Below are positions 51,226 through 58,691 of a stretch of DNA of 64,000 nucleotides, one piece after another. Numbering within the stretch: position 1 is the first letter of the stretch; the number at the start of each line of letters is the position of its first letter. A model generated the notes under the pieces. The model was given only the letters and a program-made list of their open reading frames with translations. It made no database searches and was not told the DNA's origin. The DNA is taken from positions 620,001 through 684,000 of the forward strand of contig CAWDNZ010000004.1 in assembly GCA_963803845.1 (NCBI GenBank). The letters are read 5' to 3'. Source of the stretch: JABDIY01 sp963803845 (lineage in GTDB: Bacteria; Actinomycetota; Acidimicrobiia; Acidimicrobiales; SZUA-35). A program made the translations under genes and the position numbers.

Positions 51226-51486
51226 TCACCGCAGCTCGGACAGCGTGGCGTCTATTTGATCGAGCTCGTTCACCAGTGCCTCAAGATCTGCCATCGTGCA
51301 GATTGCGGTGGTGGGATCTTCAACGGCTGACGAGCCGTTCTGGGCAGAGGGGAACGGCGAAACAGTGGGTGATCCGAGGGATGTGCGGGCTGCAGATACA
51401 GACTGATCTGAGGCAAAGCGTTCCATGAGTTCGGGAGCCATAAGGGCCAACACTAGTTCGGCAACGTCCCGCAGTGGTGGCACCAC
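51226..51486 (-). CDS. Hypothetical 86-residue protein
   Basis: A small open frame with codon use like its neighbours. The product starts MVPPLRDVAELVLALMAPEL and ends with an acidic helix (DLEALVNELDQIDATLSELR); the middle is Ser/Thr/Pro rich and looks disordered. No family is recognised and no ribosome binding site is obvious. It converges with the histidine phosphatase gene, 22 bases apart. Confidence 0.4.
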   Translation of the reverse strand: MVPPLRDVAELVLALMAPELMERFASDQSVSAARTSLGSPTVSPFPSAQNGSSAVEDPTTAICTMADLEALVNELDQIDATLSELR

Positions 51487-51559
51487 CGCACGCAGCGACA
51501 GAGCAAGAGTTGCAGCTCAACGTCGGTATGAAGAGGCGACAGCACGAAAGTGCGCGACG

Positions 51560-52774
51560 ATGGCAGACGTGATTCCCCGCCGGCCAACCTTGAATCCCTG
51601 GCCGCGCCGCCCCAGGGGATTATTGGGGCCGAGCCTCCTGGCGTTTGCAATGCTGCTGCCAACCGCCTGCGGGTCGCTGGGCGAGCCTTATCTCGGCTCG
51701 TTCCCAACATCTTCAACGCCGGAGGAGCTAGACAACTCCCTGGCATCAGGAATAAATGATGGGCAGGGCTCAACAAGTGACTCCCCAGTCCAGGCCTTTC
51801 CACCCGGTCCATCGGACTATGTCCCGGCAATCGTGGTGGTCACCGACAGCGGCATCGCCGTGGTGGACCGGTCGCTGGGCACAGGAAGCGACCGATTCGA
51901 GACCGCCCGATTACTCGTACTCCAATCCGAGCCGGACACCACAGAGCCCACCGAGGGCAGTACCACGACCACCACCACCACCATTCCTGTTCAAAGTGAT
52001 GATCAGACCGATGACACCACTGTGGGCAGGCTGGAATCCAACTTCACCCATGCAAACGATGACCTGTTCGGCGGGCTCGTTGCGCAAATCATCGATGGCG
52101 ACGTCCTGTGGTTTCCGGGAACCGGCGGAGATCTCCGCCGAGTGGGCGTGGACGGAGCCGAGCTGATGGACATCGGGTATTCGTTGGGAACACCGGAGGC
52201 TCTAACCCAGCGGGCGGGGCAGATCTTCCGTACCCGCCTGGTGGACAACGAGTCCTTGGTGTTCGCGTCCTTGGAGCCCGGTGAGGAACTGCTTGACATC
52301 TCTAGTGCCGGTGGGGTGGTGGCGGTAGCGGTAAGCGACCCACAATGCGGCTCGGTTTCCTTCTACAGCGGTGAGGGCATGAAGCTTGCAATCGATCCGT
52401 TCAATACGCTGAGCTGTGGGCAGCCCGGCCGCCCCACCGTTGGAGGCGTGGCCATGAGCCCAGACGGAGAAGCGGTGGCCTACACCGTGATCAGCTACAG
52501 AGAAGACGGCGTGGAGCTGGCAACCGAACTCAAAGCGGTCGAACTCACCTCGGGCGCCGAGATCCTGTCCGTCCCGATCGGTGATTCGGGCGACGTCATC
52601 GAGTCGATCGCATTCGACGGCGTCACTGCGGTACTGCTTCGCCGTTCCAGCGCAACCAGTGAGATCGTGGTGGCCGATGCGCTCAGCTCCGATGTTCTGG
52701 ATGTATCGGCAATCGGAACACCGCGGGCGGTCTCATTTGCCCGACTCCCACTGTCCCCCAATTTCGGTGGGTGA
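51560..52774 (+). CDS. Predicted secreted lipoprotein of unknown function
   Basis: A 404-residue protein from the ATG at 51560. An N-terminal hydrophobic stretch (LLGPSLLAFAMLLPTACGS, about 22-40) ends in a lipobox-like LPTAC. A low-complexity linker rich in Thr (EGSTTTTTTTI) is near 133-142. The C-terminal part (about 160-404) is rich in beta strands with VDGAELMDIGYSLG and AMSPDGEAVAYTV, which suggests a WD40/PD40-like propeller, but no enzyme motif is visible. Confidence 0.6.
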   Translation: MADVIPRRPTLNPWPRRPRGLLGPSLLAFAMLLPTACGSLGEPYLGSFPTSSTPEELDNSLASGINDGQGSTSDSPVQAFPPGPSDYVPAIVVVTDSGIAVVDRSLGTGSDRFETARLLVLQSEPDTTEPTEGSTTTTTTTIPVQSDDQTDDTTVGRLESNFTHANDDLFGGLVAQIIDGDVLWFPGTGGDLRRVGVDGAELMDIGYSLGTPEALTQRAGQIFRTRLVDNESLVFASLEPGEELLDISSAGGVVAVAVSDPQCGSVSFYSGEGMKLAIDPFNTLSCGQPGRPTVGGVAMSPDGEAVAYTVISYREDGVELATELKAVELTSGAEILSVPIGDSGDVIESIAFDGVTAVLLRRSSATSEIVVADALSSDVLDVSAIGTPRAVSFARLPLSPNFGG

Positions 52775-52805
52775 CTCGACACACCCCCTTTTCAAGCGTC
52801 AGCTG

Positions 52806-52834
52806 TTTTCGGCAATCACCGATCCGGCCGAAAA
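52806..52834. terminator. Hairpin downstream of the lipoprotein gene
   Basis: TTTTCGGC (52806-52813) pairs with GCCGAAAA (52827-52834), an 8-bp stem with a 13-base loop, 30 bases after the lipoprotein stop and before tRNA-Lys. Confidence 0.5.
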
Positions 52835-52891
52835 AGTAGCGCAGTTAGATACCGTCCGTGGCAGACTAGAGGCTGCTCCCATACCGGGTGC

Positions 52892-52963
52892 GCCTCTGTA
52901 GCCAAGCGGTAAGGCAGTGGACTTTTAATCCAAAGATCGTGGGTTCGAATCCCACCGGGGGCA
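52892..52963 (+). tRNA. tRNA-Lys (anticodon UUU)
   Basis: A 72-nt cloverleaf. Acceptor GCCTCTG pairs with CGGGGGC through two G-U pairs, the D arm is GCC/GGC, the anticodon loop CTTTTAA gives UUU and the T loop is TTCGAAT; discriminator A and no encoded CCA. Only three bases separate its 3' end from the next start codon. Confidence 0.92.
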
Positions 52964-52966
52964 CGC

Positions 52967-53365
52967 ATGGCCAAAAAGACTGTTTCTCTCGACACCCCAT
53001 TCAAGCGCGGCGAAAAAGTGATGCTAGTGCACCCGATCCCCGGTCGAACTGAAGGTGAGCGGGGCAAGATCAAGCTGGTCAGCGGCTTCGACGACTGGAA
53101 GCGTTATTGGGTTCGATTCTCTGATGGAGAGCTCGTGGGTTCGGTGAACCATACCGACCTGGTGCGCCCGCGGATGTACCCGTCGTGGCGCCAACGCGAG
53201 GAAGAAGCGGCCGCGGCGGCCCAAGCTTCCTCAGCCGGAACCACCTCCGCCCCGGAGGCCGCAGCGGTCGAAGCTGGCGGCGGTGGCGGTGGCGTGGCCG
53301 ACCTCATCCCGGCGGCCCTGATGGAGCGCAGCCGCGCTGCCAAAGCCCGCCTTACCGGCGGCTGA
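52967..53365 (+). CDS. Hypothetical KOW/SH3-like protein starting 3 bases after tRNA-Lys
   Basis: A 132-residue protein. The N-terminal half (about 12-70) has FKRGEKVMLVHPIPGRTEGERGKIKLVSGFDDWKRYWVRF, which looks like a small beta-barrel of the KOW/SH3 type. The rest is an Ala/Glu-rich linker with a run of six glycines (about 104-109) and a short basic C-terminus. There is no room for a normal ribosome binding site, so expression must use the tRNA transcript or an unusual start. Confidence 0.6.
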   Translation: MAKKTVSLDTPFKRGEKVMLVHPIPGRTEGERGKIKLVSGFDDWKRYWVRFSDGELVGSVNHTDLVRPRMYPSWRQREEEAAAAAQASSAGTTSAPEAAAVEAGGGGGGVADLIPAALMERSRAAKARLTGG

Positions 53366-53418
53366 CCCACCCCTACCGCCGCTGCAACCTACGCTGGTCC
53401 GCTCATGGGAGAACTCGA

Positions 53419-54381
53419 GTGAACGCTGCTTGTGGGTTCGGTGCTCTCATGGCGACGTTGTTGTTGGTATCCAGCTGCACATCCGACGCTCCTTCAGCCA
53501 CGCCCACCACAACAACAACCACTACCACCGCCAGCACCACTGCGGTGACCACCACATCGGTTACAACGGTACCTCGGCTGCCGACGACCAGCCAGCCATC
53601 GGTAACCGTGATCGTTCCAACGAGGCCGGAGGGTCTGGTGGCGCTGGGCCTGTCCCCGGTCAATCTGAGCGGCGTCGACATCCTCCGGCCGTCTGTGGTT
53701 GCGCTGCTACCACACGATCAAGCCGCAGCAACCGAGGCGCTCGATTTCAACACCCAGGGGCAACTCCTCGAAAGTGTGGGGTTGCACGGCCGCTCCAGTC
53801 GACGGATCCTGGATACCGACAACGGCGATCTCCTGGCTCAGGTGCGGATTCGACCCGAGATCTATGCCACCGGCATCGCGACACTAAGCGACGAAGTGTC
53901 GCTCCAATTCAGCCGGCTCGAAGAGTTGGTGGCGGTCTTCGATCCCACCACACTCGCATTGGGCGAAGAACGGTTGTACCCCTTCGAAGTCAGCGGAGCC
54001 TGCGTTCTGCGAGATAATCCCTCGGATCCTGCCGTGGTCGTGAGCCACCCAGATTCCCAACTCAGTTTCATATCAGCTCAAACGCTCGAACTGCAGCGGT
54101 CGATCGAACCGGTGGCAGGCACCCTGCGCTTACCGCCGCTAACCGATCTCCACTGCGACGGTGATGCCGTGTGGGGCATCGTGGGCAACACCGGCGTAGT
54201 CGTAAAGATCGATGCGACCACCGGCGAACTGCTCGCCCTCGCCGACCTCGCCACTCTCACCCCCGCCGGTCTGGGATCCAAAGACGTCCTCAGTGGTGTG
54301 GCGTACCGCGAGACCAGTGGTACCTGGTTTGTGACCGGCAAGCGTTGGGACGTGCTGTACGAGGTGTCCCTTGAGCCGTAA
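53419..54381 (+). CDS. Glutaminyl-cyclotransferase-like lipoprotein, eroded active site
   Basis: A 320-residue protein from the GTG at 53419, with GGAGAA 9 bases upstream in an overlapping five-codon frame. A signal and lipobox end LLLVSSCTS (about residue 21), then a Thr-rich linker. The propeller part aligns with the following gene: LLESVGLHGRSSRRILD and GVAYRETSGTWFVTGKRWDVLYEVSLEP match the plant-type cyclotransferase ends, but positions equal to active-site Glu and Trp residues in the second copy are changed (FTQGLE to ATEALD, AEGM to ATGI, NIW to IVG). It is probably not catalytic. Confidence 0.7.
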   Translation: MNAACGFGALMATLLLVSSCTSDAPSATPTTTTTTTTASTTAVTTTSVTTVPRLPTTSQPSVTVIVPTRPEGLVALGLSPVNLSGVDILRPSVVALLPHDQAAATEALDFNTQGQLLESVGLHGRSSRRILDTDNGDLLAQVRIRPEIYATGIATLSDEVSLQFSRLEELVAVFDPTTLALGEERLYPFEVSGACVLRDNPSDPAVVVSHPDSQLSFISAQTLELQRSIEPVAGTLRLPPLTDLHCDGDAVWGIVGNTGVVVKIDATTGELLALADLATLTPAGLGSKDVLSGVAYRETSGTWFVTGKRWDVLYEVSLEP

Positions 54382-55261
54382 ACGCCTCGCAACACAGGCC
54401 ACGGTCCCGTTACTAGCGGTCTCACTGCTTGCAGCCGCCTGCGGAAGTGAATCATCGGAGGCCCCAGGGACAACATCACCCACAACCACCGGACCGTCCG
54501 CCAGCGTCACGAGTATGCCGACACTGTCGACCATGGCTCCGGCGCCGCTTACCGGTTCGATCACCTTTGAAATTGTGAACACGTTCCCTCATGACGAAGA
54601 GGCATTCACGCAGGGCTTGGAGATGGTGGATGAACGACTCCTGGAGAGCGTGGGCCTGCGCGGCCAATCCGACCGTCGCGAAGTGGACCTGGCTTCGGGT
54701 GCGGTCATCACCCGCCAACCGTTGGACCCAGAACTGTTCGCCGAGGGCATGACCGAACGCAAGGGCCTGCTCTACCAACTCACCTACAACGCTGGCATCG
54801 TGATCGTCAGCCAGGCCGAAACGCTGGTAGACACCGGCCAGCGGTTTACCTATGCGGGAGAGGGCTGGGGTCTTTGCGCCGCCGACTCCCTGGAGGGAGA
54901 ACCGTTCGTGATGTCAGACGGTTCGGCGGAATTGACGATTCGCGACCCGGAATCGTTTGCAGTGCTCCGCACGCTGGAGGTGGTCGATGGTGACGGACGT
55001 CCGGTTGAGCAACTCAACGAGCTTGAGTGCGTGGGAAGTATGGTGCTGGCCAACATCTGGAAGAGCGATTTGGTGATCTCGATCGACCTGGCCAGCGGGG
55101 CGGTGATCGGGGTTCTTGATCTGTCGGCGCTCGGACCTGACGATGCCAACCCCGATCGTGCCGTGCTCAACGGCATTGCCTACCGACCTTCCACCGGTAC
55201 CTACTTGGTGACCGGCAAACTCTGGCCGGCGCTCTACGAGCTTGAACTCTCCGAGGATTAG
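54371..55261 (+). CDS. Glutaminyl-peptide cyclotransferase, plant type, lipoprotein
   Basis: A 296-residue protein whose start overlaps the previous gene by 11 bases. It has a signal peptide and lipobox (LLAAAC, about 19-24) and a five-bladed propeller of the plant/bacterial glutamine cyclotransferase family: FTQGLEM (79-85), FAEGMTERKGLLYQLTYN (123-140), YAGEGWGLCA (161-170), LNELECV with LANIW (215-230) and GIAYRPSTGTYLVTGKLWPALYELEL at the end. Family members convert N-terminal Gln of peptides to pyroglutamate. All candidate catalytic positions are kept here. Confidence 0.85.
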   Translation: MSRKRLATQATVPLLAVSLLAAACGSESSEAPGTTSPTTTGPSASVTSMPTLSTMAPAPLTGSITFEIVNTFPHDEEAFTQGLEMVDERLLESVGLRGQSDRREVDLASGAVITRQPLDPELFAEGMTERKGLLYQLTYNAGIVIVSQAETLVDTGQRFTYAGEGWGLCAADSLEGEPFVMSDGSAELTIRDPESFAVLRTLEVVDGDGRPVEQLNELECVGSMVLANIWKSDLVISIDLASGAVIGVLDLSALGPDDANPDRAVLNGIAYRPSTGTYLVTGKLWPALYELELSED

Positions 55262-55273
55262 CCAGCAGCTCTT

Positions 55274-56200
55274 CTAGACACCGAGCAGATCGGTGTCAGC
55301 CTTGGCCTCACGACGGCTGCGCATCCGGTCGGCAACGCGGCGAGCCTTGCCCACGTACTTCATAACACGTTCCTGCGCTTGCTGGGCTCCCGGTGTCAGG
55401 TTCTCGAGTTCGTCGATCTTCCATTCTTTCAACACCACCGGTTCGATGATCTTGTCGAAATGGGCAACCAGGTCATAGATCCCGGCCGCAGCTATTCGTT
55501 TGGAATGCTCATGGAAGTCCGGGATACCCGTGCCCGGCATTGCGAAGCCGATCAGCTGACGCTCCAATGCCTCCATCATCTGTGATGGGTCATAGGCAAA
55601 TCCGGCGGTGGCGATATCGCGGTAGAAGAGGAAGTGGAGGTTCTCGTCTATCGCTACCTGGCGCATGATGTTGTAGCCCACCTTGTCTTCAATGTGGGTG
55701 CCGGTGTTGCGGTGGGAGATCCGAGTTGCCAACTCCTGGAGGGCCACGTAGCACATCCCATCGGCGGCCGATGGGGGCTGGGGAACCTCACCTGTGCTCA
55801 TCTGCACCATCCGACCGCGCTCCAACGCCACGGGATCAATCGCCCGAGTGATGGTGAGATAGTCCCTGATCACGACAGCGTGCCGGCCTTCTTCAGCGGT
55901 CCAACGACGCACCCATTCACCCCAAGCGTCGTCCTTGCCGAACATTCGCTCGATATCCCGAAAGTAATAGGGCAGATTGTCTTCGGTGAGCAGGTTGACG
56001 AAGAGTGCGCTGCGGGCCTCGGGAGAGAGTTCGGATTCCTCTGGACTCCATTCGTAATCGGGCTCGAAGTCCCGGCCTCGACTCCACGGTACGAGGGTAT
56101 GGGGGTGCCATTCCTTGGCCGTGGCGAGGTGACGTTCCAGCAGGCGCTCGGCCTCAGGCTGCAACTCGGCGAGAAAATCGATGTCAGCGGATCGAACCAT
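55274..56200 (-). CDS. Acyl-ACP desaturase (ferritin-like)
   Basis: A 308-residue soluble di-iron desaturase of the stearoyl-ACP Delta9 family. The two iron-binding ExxH helices are TAEEGRHAVVIRDYL (about 105-119) and IDENLHFLFYRD (about 185-196). It is close in length to mycobacterial DesA proteins. It would introduce a double bond in acyl-ACP, altering membrane lipid fluidity. It begins 9 bases from an 18-bp palindrome and its likely -10 box overlaps that palindrome, so repression by a TetR-type regulator is plausible. Confidence 0.9.
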   Translation of the reverse strand: MVRSADIDFLAELQPEAERLLERHLATAKEWHPHTLVPWSRGRDFEPDYEWSPEESELSPEARSALFVNLLTEDNLPYYFRDIERMFGKDDAWGEWVRRWTAEEGRHAVVIRDYLTITRAIDPVALERGRMVQMSTGEVPQPPSAADGMCYVALQELATRISHRNTGTHIEDKVGYNIMRQVAIDENLHFLFYRDIATAGFAYDPSQMMEALERQLIGFAMPGTGIPDFHEHSKRIAAAGIYDLVAHFDKIIEPVVLKEWKIDELENLTPGAQQAQERVMKYVGKARRVADRMRSRREAKADTDLLGV

Positions 56201-56205
56201 ATTGC

Positions 56206-56211
56206 AGACTA
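56206..56211 (-). promoter_or_regulatory. -10 box of a leaderless desaturase transcript
   Basis: TAGTCT on the minus strand ends 5 bases before the desaturase ATG and overlaps the palindrome by three bases. Confidence 0.5.
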
Positions 56212-56226
56212 CCTACCGGTAGGTAG
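56209..56226. promoter_or_regulatory. Perfect 18-bp palindrome, probable operator of the desaturase gene
   Basis: CTACCTACCGGTAGGTAG is an exact palindrome with no central spacer, 9 bases before the start codon. Its layout (TACC-n-CCGG-n-GGTA) is typical of TetR-family operators. A bound repressor would cover the -10 box and the spacer. Confidence 0.7.
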
Positions 56227-56328
56227 GCCGCCTACCTTGGGCGGGAAACTTCCGAACGACAGAGTATTCACAAATCCTCTGACCGCTCTGAGATCAAGAT
56301 CGTTACGTCACCAGCGCAGAAACTCTGT

Positions 56329-56610
56329 CTAACGCATGATTCGTCGCCTCGAGATCGTTTGCACCGAGGCTGGCCCGGTGATGGTCACCACAATCTGCTT
56401 GTTATCCCAGCGGGCGACCAAGGTGATGGTTCCATCAGGATCGGGGTTCTCGCCCGCAGCAGCAGCGAGAGCATCATTCAGTTCGGACCGGAATTGCTCG
56501 ACCGCCATCATCGGGGTACGCAGTCGTAAGAGAACACCGATCACGGCCACCCTTCCCACGGCCCGAAGCGAGGGATCACTGGGATACTCCACTCGCAATT
56601 CGCTGATCAC
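56329..56610 (-). CDS. Small protein, possible GHKL-fold fragment
   Basis: A 93-residue protein from a GTG that overlaps the DNA ligase stop (GTGA, 56607-56610). VEYPSDPSLRAVGRVAVIGVLLRL, a helix QFRSELNDALAAAAGE and a final strand TITLVARWDNKQIVVTITG resemble the first half of RsbW-type HATPase proteins, but the ATP-binding N and G boxes are absent. The similarity is weak and the function is not known. Confidence 0.5.
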   Translation of the reverse strand: MISELRVEYPSDPSLRAVGRVAVIGVLLRLRTPMMAVEQFRSELNDALAAAAGENPDPDGTITLVARWDNKQIVVTITGPASVQTISRRRIMR

Positions 56611-57563
56611 TGGGGACCACGATATTCGGTGGCGAGCGGATCGGTGTCCACCCTGATCCCATGGAACGTTGGCTGCCAGAGTGGGCCGGGCCGATCCCAG
56701 CGAGCAAATCCCACTTCCACGACGATCGTGGGCTCCACCCACTGCACCTGCTCCGTACCTCTGGTCACGACCTCGGTGTTGAGAAAGGGCGAATCCGCTC
56801 GGGGAACAAACGACTTCACAAGACGACGTCGGGCGGCATCGGTGAGCCCGCTCCCAACCGAACCGGCGCAGACAAAACCTTCCGGCCCCGCCACGCCTAC
56901 GACCACGGAGCCGATCGTGTTGGCGAGCGATCCCGAGCCGGGAATCCAGCCACCCACAACCATGTCGGTCCGTGGCCGGACTTTCACTTTGCGCCAACCC
57001 GAGGAACGCGAACCCGGTAGATAGATCGAGTCCCGTCGCTTGCAGACAATCCCTTCGAGGTTCTGATCGAGCGCCACCTGAAAGAGTTCTTCTGGGTCAT
57101 CATCACTTAGCGGGGAGACACTCCAGCGGTCGCCCGGTTCGAACGACTGCTCCAGCGCATTCCGGCGGGTGGCGAACGGCAACGGCATCACATTGTGGTG
57201 GTCAAACCAGAGAAGATCGAACGCAACGAAATTGACCGGATAGCGGGCCAGTTGGGCCGCCGACGGCTGTGCAACATGAATCCGGTGCTGGAGGGCCCGA
57301 AACGACGGGCCGGTCTCGGTCATGACCACAGCCTCACCGTCGAGCACTGAGCCATCCGGGATCGCTGTTCGAAGCGGTGCGAGTTCTGGAAATGCTGCAG
57401 TGACGTCCCGCCCCGAGCCACTGCGGAGAATAAGGGAGTCATCGCCGATGTGGGCCATGAGCCGCATCCCGTCCCACTTCAGCTCACTGAACCAGGTGCC
57501 ATCGTTTGGCGGGAGCGGCTCGACCACGGCCTTCATCGGCGCGATTCGAGTCTTCCAGTCCAT
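56607..57563 (-). CDS. ATP-dependent DNA ligase, LigC/LigD type
   Basis: A 318-residue ligase. The adenylated lysine is in ELKWDGMR (about 27-34, K29); SVLDGEAVV, YPVNFVAFDLLWF, EGIVCKRRDS and WRKVKVR are motifs III, IIIa, IV and V. An OB-fold domain follows (about 210-315). The length matches a stand-alone LigC or the ligase domain of LigD, without polymerase or nuclease domains. It lies 18 bases after dut on the same strand. Confidence 0.9.
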   Translation of the reverse strand: MDWKTRIAPMKAVVEPLPPNDGTWFSELKWDGMRLMAHIGDDSLILRSGSGRDVTAAFPELAPLRTAIPDGSVLDGEAVVMTETGPSFRALQHRIHVAQPSAAQLARYPVNFVAFDLLWFDHHNVMPLPFATRRNALEQSFEPGDRWSVSPLSDDDPEELFQVALDQNLEGIVCKRRDSIYLPGSRSSGWRKVKVRPRTDMVVGGWIPGSGSLANTIGSVVVGVAGPEGFVCAGSVGSGLTDAARRRLVKSFVPRADSPFLNTEVVTRGTEQVQWVEPTIVVEVGFARWDRPGPLWQPTFHGIRVDTDPLATEYRGPQ

Positions 57564-57581
57564 AAGGCCCTATCGACCGGC

Positions 57582-58028
57582 TCAGGTCCGGCCGGAACTC
57601 CCGAACCCGGCCGTCCCGCGCAAATCGATCCCTTCGGGCAGTTCGTCAACCACGGTGAAGGCCACGGTGGGCAGAGCGATCACCATGAACTGAGCGATCC
57701 GCTCCCCCGCTTCGGCGGCGAAACGATCCTGACCGTGGTTGATCAGGATCACCCGCAGCTCGCCCCGATAGCCGGAGTCCACCAAACCAGGGCTATTGAC
57801 AAGCGCAATCCCATGTTTGATCGCTAGACCGCTTCGAGCCATCACGAGTCCGGCCATCCCCTCCGGCACGGCTACGGACCACCCCGTGGGCACCAGAGCC
57901 CGCTCGCCGGGTTCGAGCGTGAATGGCTCCGCAGCCCGGAGGTCGGCGGCGGCATCACCGGCGCGCATCGGGCGCGGGACTTCGGGGGCATCGGGTCGGA
58001 CGGATTGGAACGGAACGTCAACTCTCAC
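57582..58028 (-). CDS. dut: dUTP diphosphatase
   Basis: A 148-residue trimeric dUTPase that turns dUTP into dUMP. Motifs I to V are visible: AGDAAADLRA, ARSGLAIKHGI, LVDSGYRGELRVILIN, RIAQFMVIAL and GTAGFGSSGRT at the C-terminus. Start is GTG at 58028, preceded by TAGGGT with 6 bases between. It is divergent from orn. Confidence 0.95.
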   Translation of the reverse strand: MRVDVPFQSVRPDAPEVPRPMRAGDAAADLRAAEPFTLEPGERALVPTGWSVAVPEGMAGLVMARSGLAIKHGIALVNSPGLVDSGYRGELRVILINHGQDRFAAEAGERIAQFMVIALPTVAFTVVDELPEGIDLRGTAGFGSSGRT

Positions 58029-58034
58029 GGCGAA

Positions 58035-58040
58035 ACCCTA
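58035..58040 (-). promoter_or_regulatory. -10 box of a leaderless dut transcript
   Basis: TAGGGT on the minus strand ends 6 bases before the dut GTG. Confidence 0.55.
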
Positions 58041-58060
58041 CCCAGAATCGCTGGCCGGAG

Positions 58061-58066
58061 TAGTCT
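58061..58066 (+). promoter_or_regulatory. -10 box of a leaderless orn transcript
   Basis: TAGTCT on the plus strand ends 6 bases before the orn ATG; back to back with the dut promoter. Confidence 0.55.
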
Positions 58067-58072
58067 GCACAC

Positions 58073-58630
58073 ATGCTGGCTTGGATGGATTTGGAGATGA
58101 CCGGGTTGGACCCCGCCACCAATGTGATCGTCGAATTCGCAACGCTCATCACCGATGATGACCTCAATATCATCGCCGAGGGCCCCGACATCGTGGTCCA
58201 CGCCACCGAGGACGAACTGGCCCGGATGGACCAGGTGGTCATCGATATGCACACCAAATCCGGCCTGCTCGATGCAATCCGAGCCTCCGAAATCACTCTC
58301 GCCGATGGCATCGCCCAGACGTTGACGTTTTTGAAGGAACACATCCCGGAGCCCCGCACGGTGCCGCTCTGTGGCAACTCCATCGGAATGGATCGCCGTT
58401 TCCTCAGCGTGCACGCCAACGAGATCGAGGAGTACCTCCACTACCGATCCATCGACGTCTCCACGATCAAGGAGTTGGCGCGTCGCTGGAACCCCAGCGC
58501 TCTGGACGGCGGCCCGAAGAAAGACAGCGCGCATCGCGCCATGGACGACATCAAAGAAAGCCTGAACGAATTGAAGCACTACCGTGCCTCGTTCTTCGTG
58601 CTTCCCGAGGTCGACGCCTCCGAGTCGTAG
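58073..58630 (+). CDS. orn: Oligoribonuclease
   Basis: A 185-residue DEDDh 3'-5' exonuclease that degrades RNA dinucleotides, including pGpG from c-di-GMP breakdown. The first acidic pair is in WMDLEMTGLD (D6, E8), GNSIGMDRRFL carries the second Asp (about 107), and HRAMDDIKESL holds the catalytic His and last Asp (about 156-161). It is probably needed for viability and for c-di-GMP turnover, which is relevant to the RsiG-like protein in this window. Confidence 0.95.
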   Translation: MLAWMDLEMTGLDPATNVIVEFATLITDDDLNIIAEGPDIVVHATEDELARMDQVVIDMHTKSGLLDAIRASEITLADGIAQTLTFLKEHIPEPRTVPLCGNSIGMDRRFLSVHANEIEEYLHYRSIDVSTIKELARRWNPSALDGGPKKDSAHRAMDDIKESLNELKHYRASFFVLPEVDASES

Positions 58631-58679
58631 GTTCCTTCCCCTGGTCCAGGGCGTATGGAACGCTGTCACACCCGCTGTC

Positions 58680-58685
58680 TAGGGT
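58680..58685 (+). promoter_or_regulatory. -10 box of a leaderless HNH endonuclease transcript
   Basis: TAGGGT ends 6 bases before the ATG at 58692, with no ribosome binding site. Confidence 0.5.
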
Positions 58686-58691
58686 TGGGTT

